Counted from the first letter of the stretch, positions 17,761-26,284 are shown. The stretch is 36,961 nt of DNA from Candidatus Falkowiibacteriota bacterium (GCA_016214755.1 JACRNX010000043.1:1-36961), one strand, 5' to 3'. A program made the numbers and translations. Notes: generated by a model from the sequence alone, not told the origin.

Positions 17761-20583
17761 TTAAATTTCCTCTGCTTTTTCAATCCTTAGCCTCCCTCCA
17801 ACCTCCAAAATAACCTTATCCCGCCGCTTTATTTCGCCGCGCAAGAGATAATTCGCCAAAGCGTCGTCAACATGTTCTTGAATCACGCGGCGCAAAGGAC
17901 GGGCGCCGAATTTCGGGTCAAAACCCAATTCCGCCAGCTCGGCGACTGCTTCGTCTTCTGTTTGAAATTCAATGCCTTTATCAGCCAATTGTTTAATAAC
18001 TTGATTCAAAAGCAAATGGGCGATGCGGATAACCGCCACCATGGAAAGCGGCTTGAAAACCACCACACCGTCGAACCGATTTAAAAATTCCGGTTGAAAA
18101 TAATCGCGCAACTTCTCCTCCAATAAATTTTTCCTTATTTCCTCCGCTGGCGCGCCTCTTTTTATTTCGTCTTGAATAAATTGAGCGCCGGCATTGGTCG
18201 TCATTATTATAATCGTGTTGGTAAAATCAATCGTCCGGCCGGCCGCGTCCGTCAATCGTCCATCGTCCAAGACCTGCAAAAATAAATTCAAAATATCAGG
18301 ATGAGCTTTTTCAACTTCATCAAACAGGATGAGACAAAACGGTTTTTTTCTGATTGCTTCGGTCAACAGTCCCGGATTCGAGCCATGGCCAATCAGCCGA
18401 TTGACGCTTCCCGACGTCTGATATTCCGACATATCAAAACGAACCATATTTTTTTCATCGCCGAAATAAACGCTGGCCACGGTTTTCGCCAATTCTGTTT
18501 TACCCACACCAGTGGGACCGAGAAACAGCAAACCAGCGATCGGCCTTTTACCCTCGCGCAGCGACAGCCGCGCGCGACGCAAACTGGCGGCCACGATTTT
18601 CACTGCTTCATCTTGCTCAATTATCCGTTCTTGAATTTTTTCTTCAAGGTTCAACAATTTCTCGGTTTCTTTTTCCGTGATCGCGGTCAAAGGAATTTTC
18701 GTCATTCCAGAAATAATTTCAGCCACATCTTCCGCCAGCACGATTTTATTCTCACCGCGCTCTTGTTTGACTTTAATTCCCGCTTGTTCCAAAATTCCAA
18801 TCGCTTTTTGCGGCAGATATCGCTCGTGAATGTATTTCGCGGACAACACGGCCGCCTGTTCAATGGCGCCGTATGAAAAATAAACTTTGTTTTGATATTC
18901 AATCGGCCCGCTCTTCGCTTCGAGCACGCAAATCGCGTCGTTCAGTTCCAATTCTTCGATTTTAACCGGCTGGAACGCCGCCGCCAAGCTTTTATTTTCA
19001 ATCGCAGACGCGAACCCTTCGTTGGTGGTCGTCGCTAAGCAATAAAATAATCCTTTGGCCATAAATTCAGCGAAAACTTCCGCCATATCTAAACTGCTTT
19101 CCGCGCCAACGCCTATGCCATAAAGCAAATGCGCGTTTTCAATCACTAAAACAATATTGCCCGCTTCCACGATTTCATTCACCGCGTTAATCAGCCGCTC
19201 TTCCGCGCCAGACGGCCCGACGCCGGCGACCAACGCTGAAACATTCAAGCTGACTAACCGCTTGTCGCGCAAAATCTCTGGCACGTCTTCCGCGACCATT
19301 TTTTCCGCCAACCCTTGGATTATCGCGCTCTTGCCGACGCCGACAGGGCCGACCAGCAGAGCGCCTTGGCGGCTGGCTTCGAATATCCTGAATATCTTTT
19401 CAAATTCTTTTTCACGGCCGAGGCACGGAAAAAATCGGCCGTATTTCGCCGCCAAAGTTAAGTCCTCGCTGAACTGATCTAAATATGGCGTAGCGACAGC
19501 AGTCATCGCTCGGTCAATGCCTCTTTTCGGTTTATATCGGGCGCGCGCCCTGAATCGGCCCAAACGCTGCCGGAGTGATTCTTGGATTCGAATCCAAGCA
19601 ACAACATTTTTTAACTTTTGAAAATTAACGTCAAAGTCCGTCAAAATATCTTTTATCGTGTCGTCTTCCGCCATAGCCATCTTTTCCGGCGACGCGAAAG
19701 CCAGAATCAAATCATCAAGTTCAACATTTTTTTTGCCGGCCTCATGCGCTTCGGTGTACGCCAGCAGTAAAAGTTGCGTGAACGCGGACGTAAAAACCGG
19801 ATTGCCGCCGCGGCCGATTGTCCGCTCATGCAAATGACGGCTGATTTTCTGTTTGAATAATTCAAAATTTATTCCCAGCCGCGCCAAAATAATCGCTGAT
19901 TTATCAAAATGAAACAAAACGCCGAGCAAGTGCATTGGCAATACTTCATGACTTTCAAAATGCCGCGCCAATTCCCACGCCGCCTGCACCGCCCTGAATG
20001 TTTCTTCGGCGAAAGCGCGGGAGACATCAATCAACTGACCTGACCTGGATTCCACGTCGCGCCACGATATCAGCGCTGGTGCGGAGAGAGAGCTATTGCC
20101 GAATTGCTTGGCGACAACGTTTGCTTTTTTTGAAGTTTCTTGTTCCAGCCGATAATACAAATATAAATCTAACAACAGTGTCAACCAGAAATAAAATTTT
20201 TCCGGCCGCCCGGGCGCGAGCCAGTATTTAATTGAAAAAAATGACTGAAAATTATCCAAATAACCGAGATACGCCATTAGCGCTATTCCGGACAGACCAA
20301 TTACCCCCAAGGCGACATTGATAATCATTCTTACTTTGCGGGTAATTTTTTCGTACAGTAAACTTTCAGGACTGAACAACAAGCCCCAATATAAAATTTT
20401 ATCCTGCAGAGGAAGAACGACTTCGCGTCCAGAGCAGACAGAACAACCCGCGCCAGCGCTTCCGACGTCTTTGCAGGAAGGACAAACGAGAAAATTTAAT
20501 TTTGTTTTTGCTGGATTTGACACAAAGAAAGGATACTTAATAATAAACAGTCGGATGACGGAAACTTCGATAAAGGAACGCAT
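17761..20583 (-). CDS. Membrane-anchored Clp-family (ClpB/ClpC-like) double AAA+ protein with N-terminal zinc ribbon
   Basis: CPSC..CSVC ribbon, two TM helices, Clp_N-like region, Walker A GPVGVGKS and GPTGVGKT, D2 Walker B LILFDE, C-terminal FGARPLRRVIQ. Confidence 0.9.
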   Translation of the reverse strand: MRSFIEVSVIRLFIIKYPFFVSNPAKTKLNFLVCPSCKDVGSAGAGCSVCSGREVVLPLQDKILYWGLLFSPESLLYEKITRKVRMIINVALGVIGLSGIALMAYLGYLDNFQSFFSIKYWLAPGRPEKFYFWLTLLLDLYLYYRLEQETSKKANVVAKQFGNSSLSAPALISWRDVESRSGQLIDVSRAFAEETFRAVQAAWELARHFESHEVLPMHLLGVLFHFDKSAIILARLGINFELFKQKISRHLHERTIGRGGNPVFTSAFTQLLLLAYTEAHEAGKKNVELDDLILAFASPEKMAMAEDDTIKDILTDFDVNFQKLKNVVAWIRIQESLRQRLGRFRARARYKPKRGIDRAMTAVATPYLDQFSEDLTLAAKYGRFFPCLGREKEFEKIFRIFEASRQGALLVGPVGVGKSAIIQGLAEKMVAEDVPEILRDKRLVSLNVSALVAGVGPSGAEERLINAVNEIVEAGNIVLVIENAHLLYGIGVGAESSLDMAEVFAEFMAKGLFYCLATTTNEGFASAIENKSLAAAFQPVKIEELELNDAICVLEAKSGPIEYQNKVYFSYGAIEQAAVLSAKYIHERYLPQKAIGILEQAGIKVKQERGENKIVLAEDVAEIISGMTKIPLTAITEKETEKLLNLEEKIQERIIEQDEAVKIVAASLRRARLSLREGKRPIAGLLFLGPTGVGKTELAKTVASVYFGDEKNMVRFDMSEYQTSGSVNRLIGHGSNPGLLTEAIRKKPFCLILFDEVEKAHPDILNLFLQVLDDGRLTDAAGRTIDFTNTIIIMTTNAGAQFIQDEIKRGAPAEEIRKNLLEEKLRDYFQPEFLNRFDGVVVFKPLSMVAVIRIAHLLLNQVIKQLADKGIEFQTEDEAVAELAELGFDPKFGARPLRRVIQEHVDDALANYLLRGEIKRRDKVILEVGGRLRIEKAEEI

Positions 20584-20594
20584 ATATGCGTTCC
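20575..20594. repeat. GGAACGCATATATGCGTTCC palindrome overlapping the Clp-like start codon
   Basis: Perfect palindrome; near copies at 12049-12070, 23002-23021, 23042-23064. Confidence 0.85.
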
Positions 20595-20614
20595 CTACTT
20601 TCGACTTCTAACCT

Positions 20615-20986
20615 CTAACCTCTTATATTGAAAAGCATCAACGCGATTAAGCATATCGGCAATGCTAACCAAATTACGAACACAAGCCCCGCGAATATGA
20701 ACCAAAATGAAAATATTATCGAACGAAAAACAATCTGCGCCAAGCGCATAAAAAAACTGATAATCCTGCCGTCCCAGCTATATTGCCCGTACATCGGCTT
20801 GAATATGTTTTTGAACCAGACGTCGAGCGACAGCTCGTCGTTCGCCTGCGATAAAGTATCTAAAAAACGACTTGCCGCTTTTTTCACGCCGCTCGAGTAC
20901 CACCATATCGGCCAATACAAAATGTCAAAAATAATATCGCGAAAAATAAATTTTATTGATTTAACGACAACGCTTTCTTGAATCAT
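20615..20986 (-). CDS. Hypothetical membrane protein, directly upstream of the Clp-like gene
   Basis: 123 aa with C-terminal hydrophobic segments; same strand, 31-bp gap to the Clp-like gene. Confidence 0.75.
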   Translation of the reverse strand: MIQESVVVKSIKFIFRDIIFDILYWPIWWYSSGVKKAASRFLDTLSQANDELSLDVWFKNIFKPMYGQYSWDGRIISFFMRLAQIVFRSIIFSFWFIFAGLVFVIWLALPICLIALMLFNIRG

Positions 20987-21067
20987 AATTAATTTATACT
21001 TTTCTGGAATTTATTATACCACAAATAAAGAAATGATGAAATAAAGTTTGGAATTAATAGGCAGTAA

Positions 21068-21141
21068 ATAGAAAGTAGAATCTAGAAAATAGAAAAGCGC
21101 TCTCTAACAAACTTCTATTTTCTATTTTCTACTTTCTAAAT
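21068..21141. repeat. Imperfect inverted repeat made of TAGAAAGTAGAATCTAGAAAATAGAAA-type sequence
   Basis: AATAGAAAGTAGAATCTAGAAAATAGAAA ... TTTCTATTTTCTACTTTCTAAATTC. Confidence 0.6.
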
Positions 21142-21145
21142 TCTG

Positions 21146-21185
21146 TTTAAAATAAAGAAGGGAACCCGTCATGCCGGACTCCCTT
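21146..21185 (-). terminator. Terminator of the large ncRNA
   Basis: Minus strand AAGGGAGTCCG-GCATGA-CGGGTTCCCTT (11 bp incl. 2 wobbles) then CTTTATTTT. Confidence 0.8.
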
Positions 21186-22154
21186 GTTTGTGTGGTTTGC
21201 AGTCGCTATGGCCGCTCTTATTCAGATTGGCCCAGACCCAATACCCAACTGCTTTTACCATCAAAGTAGTGATTAGAAAACTCGCTGGAAACTCTCAAAG
21301 CCATCGCTGACTTTGAGCCCAAACAGACTTTACGGGTAGGCCTAAGCCCTTTTAATGGGAAGACCTCTTACGAGGATCTCCTCACCCAAAATCCGTCTGG
21401 ATTTCTTAAGTTTCCTTTGAATTCCCTCTTCTCTACTTACCGAGAAATTTCATCTGCCTCGCGGCTGAATTACATTTCCCGATCCAGCATCTCTCCTTTG
21501 TCTTCTCGACATTCTTTCTTCAAGTACGACTAATGACGATTTTGGTTCTTCAACGCCTTTGATTTGCCGAACTAACTCGACATGAAGTAAAAGTTTGGAC
21601 TTGCGTCTTTGCTTTCGCTCCTTGCTCTGTTAGTTCCTTGAACCATCGGCTCCAGACCTCAATCAATCATCAATCAACTATTCAAATGACTATCTAAATC
21701 TTTCATTGCCTCTGATTTTCCGAACTGACTCGGCTTGAAACTTGAGTTTGGACTTTCGCCCACTCCCTTGCTTCTCACTTTATCAGTTCTTCCGATCATC
21801 AGCTCCAGATTCAGATTGGCCATCTGTTTGAAGAAAAAACCCTTTCGCTGGCTTGACTCATAATCAAGTTCTGTCTAACCTCTTGACTTTTGAGCTTCAA
21901 GAAAAGTTCCGCCTAACATTTCGATTAAGATTTTTTGACATGTTGCCACGCCCATCATCTCTTTCGTCACGTTAAGTTTCACCTTGCTTGACTCCCTTGG
22001 TCTTAAGGCTAAACTTCCTTCAACTACGAATCGCCCCAGTTACCTTTTGACATTAGAAAAATGTGTTGATGGTGCAAATAGCTGGTTTCGACTAATTTTC
22101 ATAGCCGGCCTTTCTACCTGCCACAGTCTTGTAAAGAGCTTTTCGCGACTGCAA
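21150..22154 (-). ncRNA. Large (~1 kb) structured noncoding RNA candidate
   Basis: Promoter, 10-bp terminal helix (22145-22154 with 21197-21206), internal duplicated domain with compensatory changes, GNRA hairpins, terminator, no long ORF. Confidence 0.88.
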
Positions 22155-22159
22155 TAGCA

Positions 22160-22188
22160 ATGATACACCAATAAAAAAAAGGCGTCAA
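22160..22188 (-). promoter_or_regulatory. Sigma70-type promoter of the large ncRNA
   Basis: Minus strand TTGACG (22188-22183), 17-nt spacer, TATCAT (22165-22160). Confidence 0.8.
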
Positions 22189-22278
22189 ATGCCCCCTGTG
22201 GATAACTTTTACAAGTCAGAAATCGGAAATCAGAGGTCAAAAGTCAGAATTTAAATCCTGTCCCCTAAACGTTTGTTT

Positions 22279-22893
22279 TTACTTCACGTATTCTACAAAC
22301 ACCTCCACAAATCTTTCGAAATCAATATTTGAATTTTTTAAATCTAAATCATCGTAATTAATCACCACCACTGGCGCCAACTTAAAATTGCCGGCCCAGT
22401 CGTCGTATAAATCATTCAAATCCGAAAGGTATTGCTTGGAGATATCCTTTTCAAACTCGCGGCCGCGACTCTGAATGCGCTGAATGATTTTATCAACCGA
22501 CGCTTTGAGATAAATAATCAAATCCGGCGCCGGCAAAATTTTAATGCCTGTTTTGTAAATCGTTTGATAAACATCCCAATCGCGCCGAGCGATGAAACCG
22601 CGCTTGAACATATACTTGGCGAACACCTCCGCGTTTTCATAAAGCGAACGATCTTGAATGACCGATTGCTTCTCGTGAATTAAATTATAATGGTCTTGCA
22701 ACCGTTTGCCGAGAAAAAACATCTGCGAATGAAACGCCCATTTTTTCATGTCAGCGTAAAAATCTTTCAGATACGGATTTTCCGTTACCGGTTCCAGATA
22801 TTGCTTCCAATCAAAATGTTCGGCCAATTTTTTCGTCAAGGTTGATTTGCCGATGCCGATGTTGCCGGCGATGGCGATAAATTTCTTATTCAT
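22279..22893 (-). CDS. Deoxynucleoside kinase
   Basis: MNKKFIAIAGNIGIGKSTLTKKLAEHF, EPVTENPYLKDFY, QDRSLYENAEVFA; start at Met 22893. Confidence 0.92.
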   Translation of the reverse strand: MNKKFIAIAGNIGIGKSTLTKKLAEHFDWKQYLEPVTENPYLKDFYADMKKWAFHSQMFFLGKRLQDHYNLIHEKQSVIQDRSLYENAEVFAKYMFKRGFIARRDWDVYQTIYKTGIKILPAPDLIIYLKASVDKIIQRIQSRGREFEKDISKQYLSDLNDLYDDWAGNFKLAPVVVINYDDLDLKNSNIDFERFVEVFVEYVK

Positions 22894-22923
22894 AGTTTTA
22901 AAGGTTGTAGGTGGTAGTGAGTA

Positions 22924-22952
22924 GTAGGGACAGGGCACTGCCCTGTCCCTAC
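22924..22952. repeat. Palindromic repeat
   Basis: GTAGGGACAGGGCA-C-TGCCCTGTCCCTAC, perfect 14-bp arms. Confidence 0.8.
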
Positions 22953-23001
22953 GCTCTGTTATATTTTACCAAATTTTTTAAAAAGAAAACAGAGCTTGTA
23001 G

Positions 23002-23064
23002 GGAACGCATATATGCGTTCCCTACCGCGAAAAACAGAAAAGGGAACGCATGTGTGCGTTCCCT
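23002..23064. repeat. Two adjacent GGGAACGCAyrTrTGCGTTCCC palindromes
   Basis: GGGAACGCATATATGCGTTCCC and GGGAACGCATGTGTGCGTTCCC. Confidence 0.85.
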
Positions 23065-23092
23065 CTGTTATAATTCTTCTAATGTTTTTCCA

Positions 23093-24841
23093 TTATTCGA
23101 GGAGTTCTACTCCTCTTCCAACCCCCGCCTTCAATTGTTTAGCTGACGGTTCAAGCACGACCGACAAGTTGTCGAACGCGGCGAGAGAATAGACATCCTC
23201 TCCCGAGTCAATGTACTCGCCCGTCACCGCGTCGCCCGGCTGGGTGAAAACCAGTTCCAGCGAAATGCCGGCAGTGCCTGCCAGCGCGTGCGGAATGTCT
23301 TTCACCAGCAAATAGTAATTCGCGCCGTCTTTGGCGACGCGCTCAACTATCCCTAGGAATTGCGTCCGCTCGCCTTTTTCAGAAAGCGGCGCGTTGATTT
23401 GCTCAAGGCCGAGTTCAGCCCGCAATTTCACGAAACAGCCGAACGGATTCGCTTCATCCCAATATATCTTTTGAGTCGTGGCGTCAACCAGCGCGACGCC
23501 CTTGAAAGTATTGCTTGCCCCAAGGACAGTGCTCACCCAAATCGCCTGATCGTAAAAGTTGAACAGCATGGGCGCCGTGCCTTTCCATCCTTTATACGCA
23601 AGCTCGTTATTGACGACTTGAAGCACTGCTTCTTCCGTCATTCCTGAAATCTTGTATTCTGTCGCCTTGCCTGTTCTTGTGTGAATATACATCACGCTGA
23701 CAAGAGCGCTGTCTTCCTTGCTGGCAGAAGTAATGCCAGTGAAAAAGTATGGCTCGCCGTCGCTTCCGTAAACAATCTCCACGTAATCCTCGTTTTTGCC
23801 ATACGGCGTAACATCAACCAGCTCGTTCTTTCCCCACCATGAATTCAGCCAGCCGTGAGGAAACTTTCCCCACATTTTCATATAATCAACCACGAATTCT
23901 CGAGGAATTGCGCGGTCAATCCAATCAGGAATTTTGTCCTTTGCGTGGAAGGTAATTTCGCCGTCCGCCGGGTCAACCACAGCCACACCGACGATTTTTT
24001 TGCCCCAGTAACTTATCGTCGGTTCAAAAACAGAAACCACCCACCATGCCTTGCCATTTTCATCTTCTTCAAAAGTGTAATCAGTCAATCCCAGTTTCAA
24101 ATAGCCGTTTGTCCAGAGATGGCGCTCAAGATTCTCGCTGAAGTAGGCGCCCGGTGTATAGACATAGGACTGGCCGAGGACAAGTTCAACTTTGCGGAAA
24201 GGGTCTTCTGCGTTGATTTTCACGTAGCCGGGAACTTTGCCGACTGATGTCCAGACGGAAAAACCATTGTAATCAAGCGGCGCCACGTACCACAGATCGC
24301 CCTTGATTCTCTGCAGGGTCATATATTCTTTGGCAACCTTGAATTGGCTACCGATTGACGCCTCTGCTTCGCCAAGCTGTTTGTCGGCCATGAAAGCCGC
24401 CAGTTCAGGCGGCACGAATCTGATGTGCGCCGGATCGCTCGGCTGCATGTCTTTCTTGAAATCGCGTTTTTCAACTTGGCCAATCAGTTCTCTGTATTCG
24501 CCACTGCGAAACGCGCCCCAGCCGCTCAAAGCGACCACGATAATAATGACGATTCCGACAACAGGAAAAAAGGCTATCCATGTTGGTCTCTCTCTTTCCA
24601 ATCCGTACTCATCGGGCGATACAAAATCTATGACCGCTCCGATAATCCAGTTAATAACAACAGGAAAAGCAAGAAAGCCCCAGAGCGGCCACACCAATGA
24701 AGGACAAGCTTTGTAGAAAATAAACCACCAAAACAGTGTTGTTGTCGCGAAGAGAATGCCTGCGCCAAGAAATTTTTTCCTAATTACAAGCGGCGCTATG
24801 CCAATGGCTGATACCAGTATCGCGAGTAGCAATGCGTACAT
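23093..24841 (-). CDS. Large membrane-anchored protein of unknown function
   Basis: 582 aa; N-terminal TM segments then a large soluble region; SD AAAAGGAGG before ATG. Confidence 0.85.
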   Translation of the reverse strand: MYALLLAILVSAIGIAPLVIRKKFLGAGILFATTTLFWWFIFYKACPSLVWPLWGFLAFPVVINWIIGAVIDFVSPDEYGLERERPTWIAFFPVVGIVIIIVVALSGWGAFRSGEYRELIGQVEKRDFKKDMQPSDPAHIRFVPPELAAFMADKQLGEAEASIGSQFKVAKEYMTLQRIKGDLWYVAPLDYNGFSVWTSVGKVPGYVKINAEDPFRKVELVLGQSYVYTPGAYFSENLERHLWTNGYLKLGLTDYTFEEDENGKAWWVVSVFEPTISYWGKKIVGVAVVDPADGEITFHAKDKIPDWIDRAIPREFVVDYMKMWGKFPHGWLNSWWGKNELVDVTPYGKNEDYVEIVYGSDGEPYFFTGITSASKEDSALVSVMYIHTRTGKATEYKISGMTEEAVLQVVNNELAYKGWKGTAPMLFNFYDQAIWVSTVLGASNTFKGVALVDATTQKIYWDEANPFGCFVKLRAELGLEQINAPLSEKGERTQFLGIVERVAKDGANYYLLVKDIPHALAGTAGISLELVFTQPGDAVTGEYIDSGEDVYSLAAFDNLSVVLEPSAKQLKAGVGRGVELLE

Positions 24842-24935
24842 TTTAGCACCTCCTTTTCGTTCAATTTAGCCCAATTGTCAAGGAACACCCTTGAACAAGT
24901 TATTATATCAAAATTTTATGTTCGTGTCAAATAAG
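24842..24935 (-). promoter_or_regulatory. Promoter and conserved 5' leader (copy A)
   Basis: TTGACA-N17-TATAAT, hairpin TCAAGG-GTGTT-CCTTGA, AATTGGGCTAAATTGAACGAAAAGGAGG shared with 26180-26275. Confidence 0.85.
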
Positions 24936-24956
24936 CGTAAAAATTATGAAATTAAA

Positions 24957-24980
24957 AGATCCACCAATGTTGGTGGATCG
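24957..24980 (-). terminator. Terminator downstream of pilM
   Basis: GATCCACC-AACATT-GGTGGATC then TTTTAATTT on minus strand. Confidence 0.85.
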
Positions 24981-25015
24981 TCCTATAAGTAATCGCGACC
25001 GCACGTAGTGATCGC

Positions 25016-26152
25016 TTATTTTTTACTGCCTAAAAGATTAATCCTTGCGTCACTTCCGCCCGGCTTGGCATCTCCCTTGAACCGCATGGCTAAACCGAGT
25101 GCCACTGTGGCGAGCGGCATCATCTCATCAAGCACATCCAAGTTGAATTTTCGCGAGTCAATGACAATGTTATAGAAAGGATTGATCCGCTTAACAGGAA
25201 TTTCGAGCCTTCGCTCGAGCGCCCGGCTAAGAGCACCCATCTCCGACATCCCGCCGAGCAAGTAGATTCGAGCGATGTCAGAATTGAGGGTCGTGGCCTC
25301 GAAAAAATCAAGAGTGTGTTGCACTTCGGCCACGAGCGCCTCTGCAACGCGTTCACTGCACTTTTGAACTCCTTGAAAAATGCCACCACTAAAGGGCATA
25401 TCATCAACACGCATCTTCTGATAATGCTCTGCCTCCTCCCATGGGACATCGAGCTCTTTCATAATCGCTTCTGTCAGCAATGACCCGCCCATTGAGATGT
25501 CGCGCGTGTACACACTAGCCCCATTCGAAATCACGTTAATACTTATCGTCGAAGCGCCGACGTTCACGAGCGCGATGACTTCCTTTGGCGGAAACTCGTA
25601 ATTCAACCAAAACGCGTTCTGAATTGCAAACGTGTCCACGTCCACGACCACGGGACACAGCCCTGCCTCCTTAACCACGCTGACATAATCGTCAACCACG
25701 TCTTTTTTGGCCGCGACGAGCAGGACATCCATAAACCCTCCGCCGACCTTGGGATTGAGTATCTGCACGTCAACGTTGACATCCTTGATATCAAACGGGA
25801 GATACTGCTCTACCTCTGACTGAATGGCTTCGTCCAGTTCTTCGGGTGGCATCTCCGGTACGCAAATTTTCTTGATAATGACCGAATGGCCGGACACGCT
25901 AATGGCGCAGTTTTTGGCGCGGATCTTGTTCCGCGAAATCAACTCCCGAATCTTCTCAACAATAGCCGCGCGATTGATCAACACGCCGTCCTCGATTGCC
26001 CGCGGAGGTAGCGGGACCATATCAAAATGGAGGAGTTCCACCGCCTTGGCGGTCTGCTTGAATTGGCACATCTTGATTGACGATGACCCAATGTCCAATC
26101 CCAGGAGCAACTGTTTAGAGGATGGTTTTGACGCACGTCTCGAAGTTCCCAT
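25016..26152 (-). CDS. pilM: Type IV pilus assembly protein PilM-like (actin-like ATPase fold)
   Basis: LLLGLDIGSSSIKMCQF, LPFDIKDVNVDVQIL, LVNVGASTISINVI, IYLLGGMSEMGAL; start at Met 26152 preceded by GGAGGGAATAAAA. Confidence 0.88.
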   Translation of the reverse strand: MGTSRRASKPSSKQLLLGLDIGSSSIKMCQFKQTAKAVELLHFDMVPLPPRAIEDGVLINRAAIVEKIRELISRNKIRAKNCAISVSGHSVIIKKICVPEMPPEELDEAIQSEVEQYLPFDIKDVNVDVQILNPKVGGGFMDVLLVAAKKDVVDDYVSVVKEAGLCPVVVDVDTFAIQNAFWLNYEFPPKEVIALVNVGASTISINVISNGASVYTRDISMGGSLLTEAIMKELDVPWEEAEHYQKMRVDDMPFSGGIFQGVQKCSERVAEALVAEVQHTLDFFEATTLNSDIARIYLLGGMSEMGALSRALERRLEIPVKRINPFYNIVIDSRKFNLDVLDEMMPLATVALGLAMRFKGDAKPGGSDARINLLGSKK

Positions 26153-26179
26153 TTTTATTCCCTCCTTTTGTAAGGCCCA

Positions 26180-26275
26180 TTTTCGTGCCTCTTTTTCGTT
26201 CAATTTAGCCCAATTATCAAGGTACATCCTCGACATATCAATTTATCAAACTTATATATCCCGTGTCAAGCAAGC
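26180..26275 (-). promoter_or_regulatory. Promoter and conserved 5' leader (copy B), upstream of pilM
   Basis: Gapless alignment to copy A including TTGACA, TCGAGG-ATGTA-CCTTGA and AATTGGGCTAAATTGAACGAAAA. Confidence 0.8.
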
Positions 26276-26284
26276 GTAGCCGTT

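Noticed and set aside
21150-22154. tmRNA, group I/II intron or decayed rRNA
   Set aside because: No tRNA-like ends, no domain V-like hairpin, no intron-encoded protein and no rRNA core motifs seen by eye; a covariance-model search is still needed.
22040-22240. 66-aa minus-strand ORF at the ncRNA 5' end
   Set aside because: It spans the predicted promoter and transcription start and has no convincing SD; the noncoding explanation fits better.
26153-26236. N-terminal extension of PilM (MSRMYLDNWAKLNEKEARKWALQKEGIK)
   Set aside because: An SD-preceded Met at 26152 starts the recognisable domain, and the upstream DNA is the conserved leader. A short conserved peptide was kept only as an alternative.
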